64,000 nt of DNA from Microbulbifer taiwanensis (GTDB lineage: Bacteria; Pseudomonadota; Gammaproteobacteria; Pseudomonadales; Cellvibrionaceae), in contig NZ_JACZFR010000025.1 of assembly GCF_014904815.1 (NCBI RefSeq), positions 1 to 64,000 of the forward strand, written 5' to 3'. Shown in pieces: positions 24,633 through 33,727 of this stretch. The stretch's first letter is position 1. Each line of letters begins with the position of its first letter. The notes beneath the pieces are model-generated. The model was given only the letters and a program-made list of their open reading frames with translations. It was not told the DNA's origin and did not search any database. The translations under genes and the position numbers were made by a program.

Positions 24633-27455
24633 TTAGAAATTCATCGTTACGCCGGCGTAGAGGTAGCGGCCGAGCAGCGAGTAATTGGCGGAGCCGTAGG
24701 AGGTATAAGGGTGGTCGGTCCAGCGCTCGTCGGTGAGATTGTTGATGCCGAAGTAGCCCTCGGTACTTTCGCTGAACTGATAGCCGGTCCAGAGGTTGTA
24801 GTAGAGGGAGTCGGGGGTTTCCGGTTTCGAGAAACGATCAGGGTTGCCGTCCAGTTCTATGGGGCCGCCGGCGGTGTATCTGGTGGTCAGCATCACGGTC
24901 AGGTCATCGATACTGTAGGTGGTACTGAAATTGGCCTTCCAGTCGGGGGTATAGTAATTCCCTGCGTAGTCGGTAGTCTCTTCCTTGCCGGTCACCAGGT
25001 TGAGTTCCGTATAGGAGCTCTCCAATTGGTGGGTAGCGACCAGGTTGAGTCGCAGGTCGCCGGGCAGGCCCAGGGCGTTCAGGCCGAACAGGTAGTCCGC
25101 TTCTATATCCACGCCGCGGCGGCGGGCACCGTCGGAGTTGATGAAGGTGTCGCGTACCGAGAGCACATCGCCGTTGTCTGCGCGCACCACCAGGGCACAG
25201 AAGTCGTTGTCGATGGTCTCCATGTCCACGCAATATTCCATATTGGCGTTGGCCCCGAAGCGCACGATCATATCCGTCATATCTATATCGAAATAATCGA
25301 GGGAGACGTTCAGGCCTTCGACAAAGGTGGGCGTGAAGACGATACCGGCGGTAAAGGTGGTGGCTTCCTCTTCCTTGAGCGCCTCGTTGCCCTCGGAGAT
25401 GACCTTGCCGCGCAGTCCCTTCAGGTTGGAATCCCAGCCCTCCTCGATCCCCAGTGCCTGACAGTTGGCCTTGCGGCGCCCGTCGTCGGGGCCGCCGTTG
25501 ATCTCGGCGGAGTCGCAGGGGTCGGTGAGGCCTTCATAGCCGATGCTGGTGCCGAGGAACATCTCGCCCAGTTGCGGCGCGCGCACCGCCATGGAGTAGA
25601 CGGTGCGCAGGCGGACGCTGTCGTTGATGGCCCAGTTGAGGCCCGTCTTCCAGCTGCCGAAGTTGGCGGATTCGGTGGAGTACTCGGCGCCGCGCAGCGC
25701 CGCCTCGAATTCCAGGCTCTGCACCGCGGGCAGGTCCGCCAGCAGTGGCACCAGCAGTTCGCCATAGGCCTCGCGCACGTTGCGGCTCCTGTTGTCGATG
25801 GGGGTCTGCATCGAGGTGAGCAGGCCGGAACTCCACAGTGTCGACGGCTGGTAGTCGAGGCTTTCGTAGCGCGCCTCGGCACCGGCGCTGAACATCACCT
25901 CGCCTGCGGGCAGGCTGAAGAGGCCGCCGCTCAGGTTGGCGGAAAAGGCGTGTTGCTTTACGTCGGTGCTGGTGCTGTGCTTGGCCATTATGTAGTCGAG
26001 AACCTCGCGGGAAGCGGGTTCGAAAGGTGAGAACTCCGGGCAGTTGCCGGCCTCGGCGCAGGAGCCAATCAGGGAAAAAGTCTCGCGCTCGATACGGTCG
26101 AGCCGGAATTGGTTGCCCTGCACCAGTTCTGCCTTGGTATAGCCGCTGGTCAGGTAGGTATCCCATTTCCAGCCATTCTGCAGCTCGCCCTCCAGTGTCA
26201 CACTGGCGGACAGGTACTCGCGCTCGTTGGTGTGCCAGCGCGGACCGGCCTCGTCGAAGGTGTAGGGCACGGCCAGCCAGGCGTAGTCGTGGCCGTCCAG
26301 TACCTGTTGCACGCTGTCGGGTACCGCGATGCCGTTGGCCTGTCCATCCACAACCTCGTACCAGTTGGAGGAGATAAAGTCCGGATCGATTTCATCGTAG
26401 GAATCGGTTTTCGAATACATCAGGTCGGCGCTGATGCGGGTGCTGTCGCTGATATCGAAGTGCGCGCGGGTATAGGCGTTTAATCGCTCGTAGGGGCCAC
26501 GGGCCATGTTGTAGGCGTTGGGATCGAAACCGGAACCGTCGATGGTCATCCAGCCGTCGGCGATGGCGGAGGCGGGGGTGCGCAGGCTGGCTTCGTCACC
26601 GTCCAGCTGATACCAGCTGGTGTCGTCCGCGGCCGTCCATAATCCGAAGGTGTTACCGGCAATATTGAAATCCGCGTAGGTGACGCCCTCGGCAATGATC
26701 TTGTCGGGAATGCCGTCGTTGGGGCCGGTATCTGCCGGATTGGTCATAAAGCGCATGCGGCCGGCGGCGTTTTTGCGATCGCGGAAGTAGAGCGGCTTTT
26801 CCTCGAAGTAGTCCACGGAGGCGGCGAAGTTGCCGCGGCCGTTGGCGAAATTCTCACCCAGGGTCAGGGTCACCGCCTTGTTGGCGCCGCCGCCGGCCTC
26901 CGAGTCGCCGATCTGGCTGCGCAGGGAGATACCCTCGAAGTCGTCCTTCAGAATAAAGTTCACCACGCCGGCCACGGCGTCGGCACCGTAGACCGCGGAG
27001 GCGCCGCCGGTCTGCACTTCCACCCGCTGTACCAGCTCACTGGGGATCATGCCGATCTCGGACACCATGGTGTTGTCGTCGGCGGTGATCTGCACCGGAC
27101 GCTTGCCGTTGACCAGTGCCAGGGTGCGCTGTACGCCCAGGTCGCGCAGGTTCAGGACATTCAGACCCGAGTTGCCGAAGGAATAGCTGCCGCTGGTGGC
27201 ATCGAAGCCCTCGCCGAACTGGGGCATTGTGGACAGTACTTCGTTCAGGTTCAGTTCGCCGCTCATCTTGATCGACTCTGAGTCGATCACCGAAGTGGGC
27301 GCGGGGGTGTCAAAAGTGGAGCGCTGGATGCGCGAGCCGGTCACCACCACTTCTTCCAGGGCGGCATCGCCGATCTCCGGTTGCTCGTCTGCGAAGGCGG
27401 GGTGGGCGGCTGCGGCGGCTATCGCCAGGGCCAGGAGTTTCTTATGGGTTTGCAT
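24633..27455 (-). CDS. TonB-dependent receptor
   Basis: A 940-residue outer-membrane receptor. A signal peptide (1-22, ending AFA) is followed by LEEVVVTGSRIQRSTFDTPAPTSVID, a TonB-box-plug junction, then the plug (about 50-165) with NVLNLRDLGVQRTLALVNGKR and the GGASAVYGADAVAGVVNFIL motif. The barrel ends in ...YAGVTMNF with C-terminal Phe. It belongs to a different branch from the receptors at 1 and 5491, one often found beside secreted peptidases and thought to import their products. The upstream gene on the same strand is an M9 collagenase-like lipoprotein, and both share an upstream sequence motif, so import of peptides or an associated metal is a reasonable guess. The substrate is unproven. 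Confidence 0.92.
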   Translation of the reverse strand: MQTHKKLLALAIAAAAAHPAFADEQPEIGDAALEEVVVTGSRIQRSTFDTPAPTSVIDSESIKMSGELNLNEVLSTMPQFGEGFDATSGSYSFGNSGLNVLNLRDLGVQRTLALVNGKRPVQITADDNTMVSEIGMIPSELVQRVEVQTGGASAVYGADAVAGVVNFILKDDFEGISLRSQIGDSEAGGGANKAVTLTLGENFANGRGNFAASVDYFEEKPLYFRDRKNAAGRMRFMTNPADTGPNDGIPDKIIAEGVTYADFNIAGNTFGLWTAADDTSWYQLDGDEASLRTPASAIADGWMTIDGSGFDPNAYNMARGPYERLNAYTRAHFDISDSTRISADLMYSKTDSYDEIDPDFISSNWYEVVDGQANGIAVPDSVQQVLDGHDYAWLAVPYTFDEAGPRWHTNEREYLSASVTLEGELQNGWKWDTYLTSGYTKAELVQGNQFRLDRIERETFSLIGSCAEAGNCPEFSPFEPASREVLDYIMAKHSTSTDVKQHAFSANLSGGLFSLPAGEVMFSAGAEARYESLDYQPSTLWSSGLLTSMQTPIDNRSRNVREAYGELLVPLLADLPAVQSLEFEAALRGAEYSTESANFGSWKTGLNWAINDSVRLRTVYSMAVRAPQLGEMFLGTSIGYEGLTDPCDSAEINGGPDDGRRKANCQALGIEEGWDSNLKGLRGKVISEGNEALKEEEATTFTAGIVFTPTFVEGLNVSLDYFDIDMTDMIVRFGANANMEYCVDMETIDNDFCALVVRADNGDVLSVRDTFINSDGARRRGVDIEADYLFGLNALGLPGDLRLNLVATHQLESSYTELNLVTGKEETTDYAGNYYTPDWKANFSTTYSIDDLTVMLTTRYTAGGPIELDGNPDRFSKPETPDSLYYNLWTGYQFSESTEGYFGINNLTDERWTDHPYTSYGSANYSLLGRYLYAGVTMNF

Positions 27456-27475
27456 GGCGCTTTCCTCGTTGCATG

Positions 27476-27505
27476 TGATTTATTTATTTTGTGCGCAGAA
27501 GCAAT
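27476..27505 (-). promoter_or_regulatory. Shared AT-rich/GCGCA motif upstream of the TonB receptor
   Basis: TTTATTTATTTTGTGCGCAG (plus-strand reading, from 27479) lies about 20-50 bases before the receptor start. A near-identical block lies at the same place before the collagenase-like gene. It may be a promoter with a common operator or a conserved leader. Confidence 0.5.
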
Positions 27506-27545
27506 ATCGAGATTAGCGTCATTTTACTTTGTGTGCAATAAGTTG

Positions 27546-27578
27546 TTTTTTGCCGGGCGACGCGCTGCGTCGCCCGGC
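27546..27578 (-). terminator. Intrinsic terminator of the collagenase-like gene
   Basis: On the minus strand a perfect 12-base stem GCCGGGCGACGC / GCGTCGCCCGGC with a 3-base loop is followed by six T. It begins six bases past the stop codon, separating this gene from the TonB receptor gene behind it. Confidence 0.9.
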
Positions 27579-27583
27579 AGCCG

Positions 27584-29356
27584 TTACCCCCTGTGGCGGT
27601 GCTGCTCGTCCAGTGCCAGTTCCGCCGGTTGCAGATAGTCGCGATAGAGATAGCGATACAGCTGCCGCGGCAGCTGTTCGCGCTGCTCGCCAGTGGCCAG
27701 CTGCTCCGACTGCCGCTGCAGCCACTGACTGAACTGCGGCTGCAGCTCTGCGGCCAGCTGATCGAGCAATTGGCGGTAGCCATCGAAGTCGTCCCGGCGC
27801 AGCTGTTCGGCGAGGCGGGGCAGGGCGGCGGCGTCCTTCTCGCGCAGGAAGCGGATGGCGAAATAGCTCCAGGAATAGACCCGCGCGGTACCGTCGGCGT
27901 ATTCGGTGGCGAAGATTTCACTGAGGCCCGGCCACTCGGATGGCCGGCTGTCGGCCAGGTCGCGAGCCGCGCTGTCGTAGTCGTCACCGTGGGCTATGTA
28001 GTTGGCCAGGCCCTCGGACCACCACACCAGGTGGCTGGGGAAATGGCCGAAGGCGCCGTACTTGTTGAAGCGGCCGTCCAGGTAGTGCACATATTCGTGC
28101 TCCAGGTTCCAGATGCCGAATTCAGGCCCCTTCCAGAAGGTCTCGAAGGCGATAAAGCGCGCCTGGTTGTCGGCTCTTTCCGGCTCGCCCTCCAGGAACA
28201 TGCCGCCGTTGTCGGTGTGGATATCGAACAGCAGCTGGCCGTAGCGGTTGTACTGGCTGTAGTTGTCGAACACCACCACTTCCAGCGCGCGATTGTGGTC
28301 GTCGGCCACCGGCTTGCGTTCACTGGCGAGCTTCTGGTGGAAGCTGTCCTCGCGGGACAGCAGTTGCTGGCAGGTTTCCGCCAGTTCCGTTTCGCTCATG
28401 CTGTTGGCACGGATCACCAGTGATGGCGAGCAGTTGTGTGTGATCGGCAGTGCCTGCTGCTCGTCGGGAAAACTGCAACGCCCGGGGAACTCTTCCTCGC
28501 AGGCGCTTTTGCCGCGGTAGGAGCTGACCAGGTAGGGCTGGGTAAACAGCTGGCGGCGCCGGGGTTCATCGAGTTGCTGCAGGTCCCGCGACAGGGTGGC
28601 CCAGACTTTTTCGTCCAGCTGCGCGGATGCGTCTTCCTCCAGCAATACGTGCAGGTTGCCCAGGGCCCAGAGGCTGTGGTGCAGCGGCCAGGCATCGCCC
28701 AGTCGCGCGGCATTGTCACTGCGGGCAAAGGCGAGCAGCGCGGCGGAAAGCGGATACTCCTCCGTCAGTGCTTTTTTGATCGGCGGTCGGCCCTTGGCGC
28801 TGTAGGCGAGAAAGCCGAGCGCGCGGAAGTTTTCCCACAGGCTGTACTGTTCCGCGCGGTTCAGTTCGCCGGAGCGGTAACGTTGCAGTATGGCGGCGAC
28901 GGCCGGCAGGTGTGCGGCGACACGGCCGGCCAGGGCATCGCGGTCGTAGTAGCGGTACAGGGTCACCGCAAAGTGTTCCTGCAGGCGCGCGGCGATCTGG
29001 TCGCGGGCGCTGAAAGCGGGATGTGCGGAGAGCTTGCTCATCACTTCATCCAGCGCCAGCCACTGCAGGTCGTCCAGCGGCTGCAGCGGGCCCAGGTAGC
29101 TGTAGGCGCGCAGGAAATACAGCAGGCGATCCACTTCCCCCGTATCGGCATCGGGATCGGCCAGCAGGCGGTCCAGTCGGGTTACGGCGGCGCGGAAATG
29201 CGCTGGGCTGTGTAGCTGGCCCGGCTGCCACAATTCAGCCTGCGGATTCAGCAGTTCCTCGAGCTGCGGGCTCTGCTCCGGCTTGCCTGTACAGGCGCAC
29301 AGGGCGGTGAAGGCCAGGGCGAGGCAGAGTGGTGTGAGTATGCGATATCTGTACAT
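27584..29356 (-). CDS. M9 collagenase-like metallopeptidase lipoprotein
   Basis: A 590-residue protein. The leader ends in a lipobox LCAC with Cys22, so it should be a lipoprotein. The C-terminal half carries the gluzincin site LEHEYVHYLDGRFNKYG (HEYVH 420-424) and WWSEGLANY (Glu448) as third zinc ligand, spaced as in peptidase family M9 (bacterial collagenases). The N-terminal helical part (about 45-330) resembles the activator domain of those enzymes. It lacks the PKD and collagen-binding modules of secreted collagenases. It should cleave collagen-like or other proteins at the cell surface. It is the first gene of a minus-strand pair with the TonB receptor; each has its own terminator and a matching upstream motif. 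Confidence 0.85.
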   Translation of the reverse strand: MYRYRILTPLCLALAFTALCACTGKPEQSPQLEELLNPQAELWQPGQLHSPAHFRAAVTRLDRLLADPDADTGEVDRLLYFLRAYSYLGPLQPLDDLQWLALDEVMSKLSAHPAFSARDQIAARLQEHFAVTLYRYYDRDALAGRVAAHLPAVAAILQRYRSGELNRAEQYSLWENFRALGFLAYSAKGRPPIKKALTEEYPLSAALLAFARSDNAARLGDAWPLHHSLWALGNLHVLLEEDASAQLDEKVWATLSRDLQQLDEPRRRQLFTQPYLVSSYRGKSACEEEFPGRCSFPDEQQALPITHNCSPSLVIRANSMSETELAETCQQLLSREDSFHQKLASERKPVADDHNRALEVVVFDNYSQYNRYGQLLFDIHTDNGGMFLEGEPERADNQARFIAFETFWKGPEFGIWNLEHEYVHYLDGRFNKYGAFGHFPSHLVWWSEGLANYIAHGDDYDSAARDLADSRPSEWPGLSEIFATEYADGTARVYSWSYFAIRFLREKDAAALPRLAEQLRRDDFDGYRQLLDQLAAELQPQFSQWLQRQSEQLATGEQREQLPRQLYRYLYRDYLQPAELALDEQHRHRG

Positions 29357-29371
29357 GGCGGCTCCCGATCA

Positions 29372-29400
29372 CTTTATTTATTTTGCGCACAATAGCATAA
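29372..29400 (-). promoter_or_regulatory. Shared AT-rich/GCGCA motif upstream of the collagenase-like gene
   Basis: TTTATTTATTTTGCGCACAA (plus-strand reading, from 29373) lies 17-45 bases before the start codon and matches the block upstream of the TonB receptor except for a 2-base gap. Common regulation of the two genes is inferred. Confidence 0.5.
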
Positions 29401-29428
29401 ATGGTCGAAAGGCCAAGGGAGAGGAAAC

Positions 29429-29459
29429 AAAAAAGCCGCGACTGTGCGCGGCTTTATTT
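29429..29459 (-). terminator. Intrinsic terminator of ppiC
   Basis: A 6-base stem GCCGCG / CGCGGC with a 6-base loop, with A6 on one side and TTTATTT on the other. It lies 17 bases past the ppiC stop on the minus strand. Confidence 0.75.
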
Positions 29460-29475
29460 CTGGCAGGCGGTGTGA

Positions 29476-29757
29476 TCAGTCGCTGCGGCTGGTGATCTCC
29501 AGCAGGTGGTAGCCGAACTGGGTCTTGACGGGACCGTGCACCTTGTTCAGTTCACCGGAGAAGACCACCTTGTCGAACTCGGGCACCATCTGCCCCTGGC
29601 TGAATTCACCCAGGTCACCGCCGGAGCGGCCGGACGGGCACTTGGAGTGCTCCTGGGCGATCTTGCCGAAGTCGGCACCGCCCTCGATCTGTTTTTTCAG
29701 GTCCTGACACTGCTCTTCGCTCTCCACCAGTATGTGGCGCGCCGTGGCTTTGGGCAT
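29476..29757 (-). CDS. ppiC: Parvulin-type peptidyl-prolyl cis-trans isomerase
   Basis: A 93-residue single-domain parvulin with no signal peptide, so cytoplasmic. The family pattern is complete: ARHILVESEEQCQDLKKQIEGGADFGKIAQEHSKCPSG, SGGDLGEFSQGQMVPEFDKVVFS and VKTQFGYHLLEI, including the two active-site histidines and the central Cys (SKCPS). It speeds proline isomerisation in protein folding. The length equals that of E. coli PpiC (93 residues). It is a single-gene unit with its own terminator. Confidence 0.96.
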   Translation of the reverse strand: MPKATARHILVESEEQCQDLKKQIEGGADFGKIAQEHSKCPSGRSGGDLGEFSQGQMVPEFDKVVFSGELNKVHGPVKTQFGYHLLEITSRSD

Positions 29758-29828
29758 GGGGATCTCTCCTAATTCAGTTATTTACCGGCAGCATCTTAGT
29801 GCGCTCGTCCGTCCGGTGCCACTAATCA

Positions 29829-30749
29829 CTACTGCTGGCGACCGGAGAGCGCGGCAAAGGTGTTGCACTTGTTCACGTCACCGCTGGTGAAGCCCTGCTT
29901 GAACCAGTAGACCCGCTGTTCGGCGCTGCCGTGGGTAAAGGCATCCGGGGACACGGCGCGGCCGGAGCGCTTCTGCAGGCGGTCGTCACCCACTGCCGCG
30001 GCGGCGGCCAGGCCCTCCTCGATGTCGCCTTCCTCGAGCAGCTGCCGGTCGCGGTGGGCATAGAAGGCCCAGACGCCGGCGAAGCAGTCCGCCTGCAGTT
30101 CCAGCATCACCGACAAGCGATTGGCGGTGACCTTGTCCGCCTGCATACGCGCCTGCTGCACCTTCTGCGAGGTGCCCATCAGGTTCTGCACATGGTGGCC
30201 CACCTCGTGGGCGATCACATAGGCGAAGGCGAAATCCCCCGGCGCGCCCAATTGCTTGAGGTCGCCGAGGAAACTCAGGTCCAGGTAGACCTTGTTATCG
30301 CCGGGGCAGTAGAAGGGACCCACCGCGGCGCTGTTGAGGCCGCAGGCGGAGCGCACCGCATCGTCGTAGAGCACCAGCTTGGGTGGCACATAGCGGGAGC
30401 CGGCGGCCTCGAACAGCTGGCCCCAGGTGTCCTCGGTATCCGCCAGTACCACCGAGACAAAGTCGGCGACCTCGTCGCCGGGCGCGGGCTCGCTGCCGGA
30501 CTGTCGCGACTGTTCGCTGTCCAGGGACGGGGCCTGCTGCGGCGCGCCCTCGAACAGGCGGTCGCCGCCGAAGAAAAAGTAAAAGGCGGCGATGGCGGCC
30601 AGGATCAGCCAGCCCTTCTTGCTGCGCAGCAGGAAGGGCGCCAGCGCCAGGAGGTTGCCGAGGCCACCCATGCCCCCGCCACCCATGCCGGGGGATTCGC
30701 CGCGGCGGTCTTCCACATTGCTACTTCTGCGACCCTTGCGCCAACGCAT
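29829..30749 (-). CDS. ypfJ: YpfJ-family neutral zinc metallopeptidase, membrane-anchored
   Basis: A 306-residue protein of the YpfJ (KPN_00809) zinc metallopeptidase family. The start is MRWRKGRRSSNVEDRRG at ATG 30749, seven bases after GGAG; the frame runs five codons further up to a TTG. A Gly/Met-rich stretch and one transmembrane helix (about 46-62, GWLILAAIAAFYFFFGG) anchor it. The periplasmic or outer part has YVIAHEVGHHVQNLMG with the HExxH zinc site, FYCPGDNKVYLDLSF before it, and LELQADCFAGVWA with the likely third ligand after it. The peptide substrate is unknown. It is divergent from the Lon-domain gene at 30871. Confidence 0.92.
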   Translation of the reverse strand: MRWRKGRRSSNVEDRRGESPGMGGGGMGGLGNLLALAPFLLRSKKGWLILAAIAAFYFFFGGDRLFEGAPQQAPSLDSEQSRQSGSEPAPGDEVADFVSVVLADTEDTWGQLFEAAGSRYVPPKLVLYDDAVRSACGLNSAAVGPFYCPGDNKVYLDLSFLGDLKQLGAPGDFAFAYVIAHEVGHHVQNLMGTSQKVQQARMQADKVTANRLSVMLELQADCFAGVWAFYAHRDRQLLEEGDIEEGLAAAAAVGDDRLQKRSGRAVSPDAFTHGSAEQRVYWFKQGFTSGDVNKCNTFAALSGRQQ

Positions 30750-30870
30750 GGGACTTCTCCACAACCTGGTTTCTAATCAGTCTAGACGAGTTGGCACAAT
30801 ATTCTTTTCCGTTGCCGACCGGCGCGGATGTTATCTTTAAGGTCAGAAGGTTTGGACCAGAGAGTAAGTT

Positions 30871-31446
30871 TTGCCGCAGATTCCCCTGTTTCCGCTGAAT
30901 GTGGCGCTGTATCCCGGCGTGACCCTGCCGCTGCGCATCTTTGAGCAGCGCTACCTGCACCTGGTCAGCGAAACCCTGAAGGCGGATTCCGGTTTCGGGG
31001 TGGCCCTGATTCGCTCCGGCGGTGAAGTGGGGCGCGCCTCTGTGTGGCCGCTGGGTGTCTACGTGAACATCGTCGACTGGAGCCAGGGAGAGGAGGGGCT
31101 GCTGCATGTGCAGGTTACCGGGCAGCGCCGTTTCCGCATTACATCGACCAGCCATGCGGAGGATGGCCTGCTGCTTGGCGACATAGTATGGCTGCCGCAG
31201 GAAGCGCCGAAACCGATCCCCGCCGAGTGTGACGGCCTGCTGGCGGTGCTGGACGAGCTGAAGCAGCACGCGTCCATGCTGACCCTCAAGTTTGATCCGG
31301 TCGACTCTGCCGATGCGCTGTCCTGGCAGTTGGCGCAATTGCTGCCGCTGGACGACAAGGTACGGGTGGAGTTGCTGGCCATTGAGGATCCGCTGGTGCG
31401 CCTGGCGGATATCGCCTCCAACCTGGATCGCTGGGCCAGGGAGTAG
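30871..31446 (+). CDS. Stand-alone Lon substrate-binding (LON N-terminal) domain protein
   Basis: A 191-residue protein from TTG 30871. It starts LPQIPLFPLNVALYPGVTLPLRIFEQRYLHLV, the hallmark of the N-terminal domain of Lon protease, and continues through GFGVALIRSGGEVG and VQVTGQRRFRI of the same fold to a helical tail. There is no ATPase or protease domain, so it is not Lon itself. Such stand-alone domains are common next to core genes in gammaproteobacteria and their role is unsettled. It lies 67 bases before proA on the same strand. Confidence 0.9.
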   Translation: MPQIPLFPLNVALYPGVTLPLRIFEQRYLHLVSETLKADSGFGVALIRSGGEVGRASVWPLGVYVNIVDWSQGEEGLLHVQVTGQRRFRITSTSHAEDGLLLGDIVWLPQEAPKPIPAECDGLLAVLDELKQHASMLTLKFDPVDSADALSWQLAQLLPLDDKVRVELLAIEDPLVRLADIASNLDRWARE

Positions 31447-31513
31447 CCGTCCGAATCGCGGCTGAATTGACGTATACTGCGCGGCCCATCGAACGCCGCC
31501 ATGGAGAGCCACA

Positions 31514-32803
31514 GTGAACAGTCCCGTTGCCGAAACTACCGATCAGCAATCCACCCGAGCAAAGCTCGAGGAGATGGGGCGTGCAGCGCGCGCCGCGGCG
31601 CGACTGATGGCCCGTGCCGATACTGCCACCAAGAACAGCGCGCTGCGGGCCATAGCCGCGCAGCTGGACGCCCGGCGGGCAGAGATAGCCGAGGCCAACG
31701 GGCGGGATATGCAGGCGGGTCGCGACAGCGGCCTGGATGCAGCGCTGCTGGACCGGCTGGAACTCAACGATGACCGTATTGACGGCATGATCGAGGGGCT
31801 GCACCAGATCGCCGAGCTGGCGGACCCGGTGGGCGAAGTCGAGGACCTGAAATATCGCCCCAGTGGTATCCAGGTGGGCAAGATGCGTGTGCCCCTGGGC
31901 GTGGTGGGTATCATCTACGAGTCGCGCCCCAATGTGACCATCGACGCCGCCAGCCTGTGCCTGAAGTCCGGCAACGCGACCATACTGCGCGGCGGCAGCG
32001 AGGCGCTGCACTCCAACGGTGCCATCGCCGCCTGTATCGCTGCGGGCCTGCAAGAGGCCGGGCTGCCGGAGACGGCCGTACAGGTGGTGGACACCACCGA
32101 TCGCGCCGCCGTGAGTGCCATGATCACCATGCCGGAGTACGTGGACGTGATAGTGCCCCGCGGCGGTACCGGCCTGATTGAGCGGGTCAGCCGCGAGGCG
32201 CGGGTGCCGGTGATCAAGCATCTGCACGGTGTTTGCCACGTCTATGTAGATGACCGCGCCGACCTGGAAAAGGCCTTTGATATCGCCCTGAATGCCAAGA
32301 CCCACCGCTACGGCGTCTGCAATGCGATGGAAAGCCTGTTGGTGGCCGAGGGCGTGGCGGCGGAGATACTGCCGCGCCTGGCGGCGGCCTATCGCGACAA
32401 GGGGGTCGAGCTGCGCGGCTGTGAGCGCACGCGGCAGATAGTCACCGATTGCAGCCCGGCCAGCGACAGCGACTGGAGCGAGGAGTATCTGGCGCCGGTG
32501 TTGTCGATCCGGGTGGTCGAGAATATGGAAGCGGCCATGGACCATATTGCCCGCTACGGCTCCGGCCACACCGAGGCCATAGTCAGCGAAGACTACAGCC
32601 GCGCGCGGCGTTTCCTGGCCGAAGTGGATTCCAGCTCGGTGATAGTGAATGCCTCGACCCGCTTTGCGGACGGCTTCGAGTACGGACTGGGTGCGGAGAT
32701 AGGAATCAGCACCGACAAGATTCACGCCCGCGGTCCTGTGGGTCTGGAAGGGCTCACTTCGCAGAAGTGGATAGTGCTGGGCGACGGTCATATCCGCGAA
32801 TGA
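31514..32803 (+). CDS. proA: Glutamate-5-semialdehyde dehydrogenase (gamma-glutamyl phosphate reductase)
   Basis: A 429-residue NADPH enzyme of proline synthesis that reduces gamma-glutamyl phosphate to glutamate semialdehyde. Hallmarks: [39 protein letters not shown], the PRGG motif, [11 protein letters not shown], and the catalytic cysteine in [15 protein letters not shown]. The ending [21 protein letters not shown] is nearly invariant in ProA. Start is GTG 31514. proB is not in this window; the downstream neighbour is a mobile-looking repeat and then nadD, so the usual gammaproteobacterial proA-nadD order is kept. Confidence 0.97.
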   Translation: MNSPVAETTDQQSTRAKLEEMGRAARAAARLMARADTATKNSALRAIAAQLDARRAEIAEANGRDMQAGRDSGLDAALLDRLELNDDRIDGMIEGLHQIAELADPVGEVEDLKYRPSGIQVGKMRVPLGVVGIIYESRPNVTIDAASLCLKSGNATILRGGSEALHSNGAIAACIAAGLQEAGLPETAVQVVDTTDRAAVSAMITMPEYVDVIVPRGGTGLIERVSREARVPVIKHLHGVCHVYVDDRADLEKAFDIALNAKTHRYGVCNAMESLLVAEGVAAEILPRLAAAYRDKGVELRGCERTRQIVTDCSPASDSDWSEEYLAPVLSIRVVENMEAAMDHIARYGSGHTEAIVSEDYSRARRFLAEVDSSSVIVNASTRFADGFEYGLGAEIGISTDKIHARGPVGLEGLTSQKWIVLGDGHIRE

Positions 32804-32844
32804 TCCGGCTGGGTCAGTTGGTGAGGCCAGGGTTCTTGCCGAGG

Positions 32845-33003
32845 GCGCCGAAAGGGCTATCCCTTTCCGGGACATGGGCTAGGCGCCCCCCTTCAATACA
32901 TCCCTGGACCCAAAGCACTCGCTGCGCTCGCGGGGCCGGCCCTACGCTCGTAATCGGCATCCATGCCTCATACGGTCCCGGAAAGGGATAGCCCTTTCGG
33001 CGC
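32845..33003. mobile_element. MITE-like element with 29-base perfect terminal inverted repeats
   Basis: GCGCCGAAAGGGCTATCCCT... (32845-32873) and its exact 29-base reverse complement (32975-33003) flank a 101-base centre with no reading frame. The left repeat begins 41 bases after proA and the right one ends 39 bases before nadD. The size and structure fit a non-autonomous miniature transposable element. I see no clear target-site duplication by eye. Confidence 0.75.
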
Positions 33004-33042
33004 TGTGCCACGATGGTGTGTTTGAGTCTTGAAATACTATTG

Positions 33043-33720
33043 ATGAGTAACAAACTGCACACCATCGCCCTGTTCGGCGGCACCTTCGACCCGGTGCATT
33101 TCGGCCACCTGCGCATGGCGCTGGAACTGCGCCAGGCGCTGGATTTCGACGAGATGCGCCTGGTGCCCAGCCACCAGCCCAGGCACCGGCAGACACCGGG
33201 CGTTTCCGCCGGGCAGCGCCGGCAGATGCTGGCGCTGGCGCTGGAGGGCTGCGACGAGCTGCAGCTGGACGAGCGCGAACTCGAACGGCCGGGGCCCACC
33301 TACACAGTGGATACGCTGGAGGAACTGCGGGCGGAACTGGGCGACCAGGTTTCCATCAGCTTTTGCATGGGGCTGGATTCTCTGCTGACTCTGCCCAGCT
33401 GGCACCGCTGGGAGCAACTATTAGAATTGGCCCACCTGGTGGTGGTGACCCGCCCCGGCTGGCAGCTGCCAGCCGGTGGAGAGATCGCCGCAGTATTGAA
33501 GCGGCACAGAGGCACAATCGGGGATCTGCACACAGAGTCCCGCGGGCGCTTGGTGGTGCGGGAGCAGACACTGCTGCCGATTTCCGCCACCCATATCCGC
33601 CACCTGATTGGCAGCGGCCGGTCCCCGCGCTATCTGCTGCCGGCGGCGGTACTGAATTACATTGACGACAATCAACTCTATCGGGAGACCGCGGAAAGCG
33701 GCGACCCGAGCGACGAATAA
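33043..33720 (+). CDS. nadD: Nicotinate-nucleotide adenylyltransferase
   Basis: A 225-residue enzyme that makes deamido-NAD from nicotinate mononucleotide and ATP. IALFGGTFDPVHFGHLRMA holds the HxGH nucleotidyltransferase motif, GPTYTVDTLEEL the conserved YTVDTL, and LLPISATHIRHLI the ISxTxIR motif. Start ATG 33043 fits the family; the frame is open ten codons upstream to 33013 without conservation, and no strong ribosome-binding site is seen. The repeat element ending at 33003 sits where the promoter or leader would be. rsfS follows after seven bases. Confidence 0.96.
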   Translation: MSNKLHTIALFGGTFDPVHFGHLRMALELRQALDFDEMRLVPSHQPRHRQTPGVSAGQRRQMLALALEGCDELQLDERELERPGPTYTVDTLEELRAELGDQVSISFCMGLDSLLTLPSWHRWEQLLELAHLVVVTRPGWQLPAGGEIAAVLKRHRGTIGDLHTESRGRLVVREQTLLPISATHIRHLIGSGRSPRYLLPAAVLNYIDDNQLYRETAESGDPSDE

Positions 33721-33727
33721 AGGTGTT

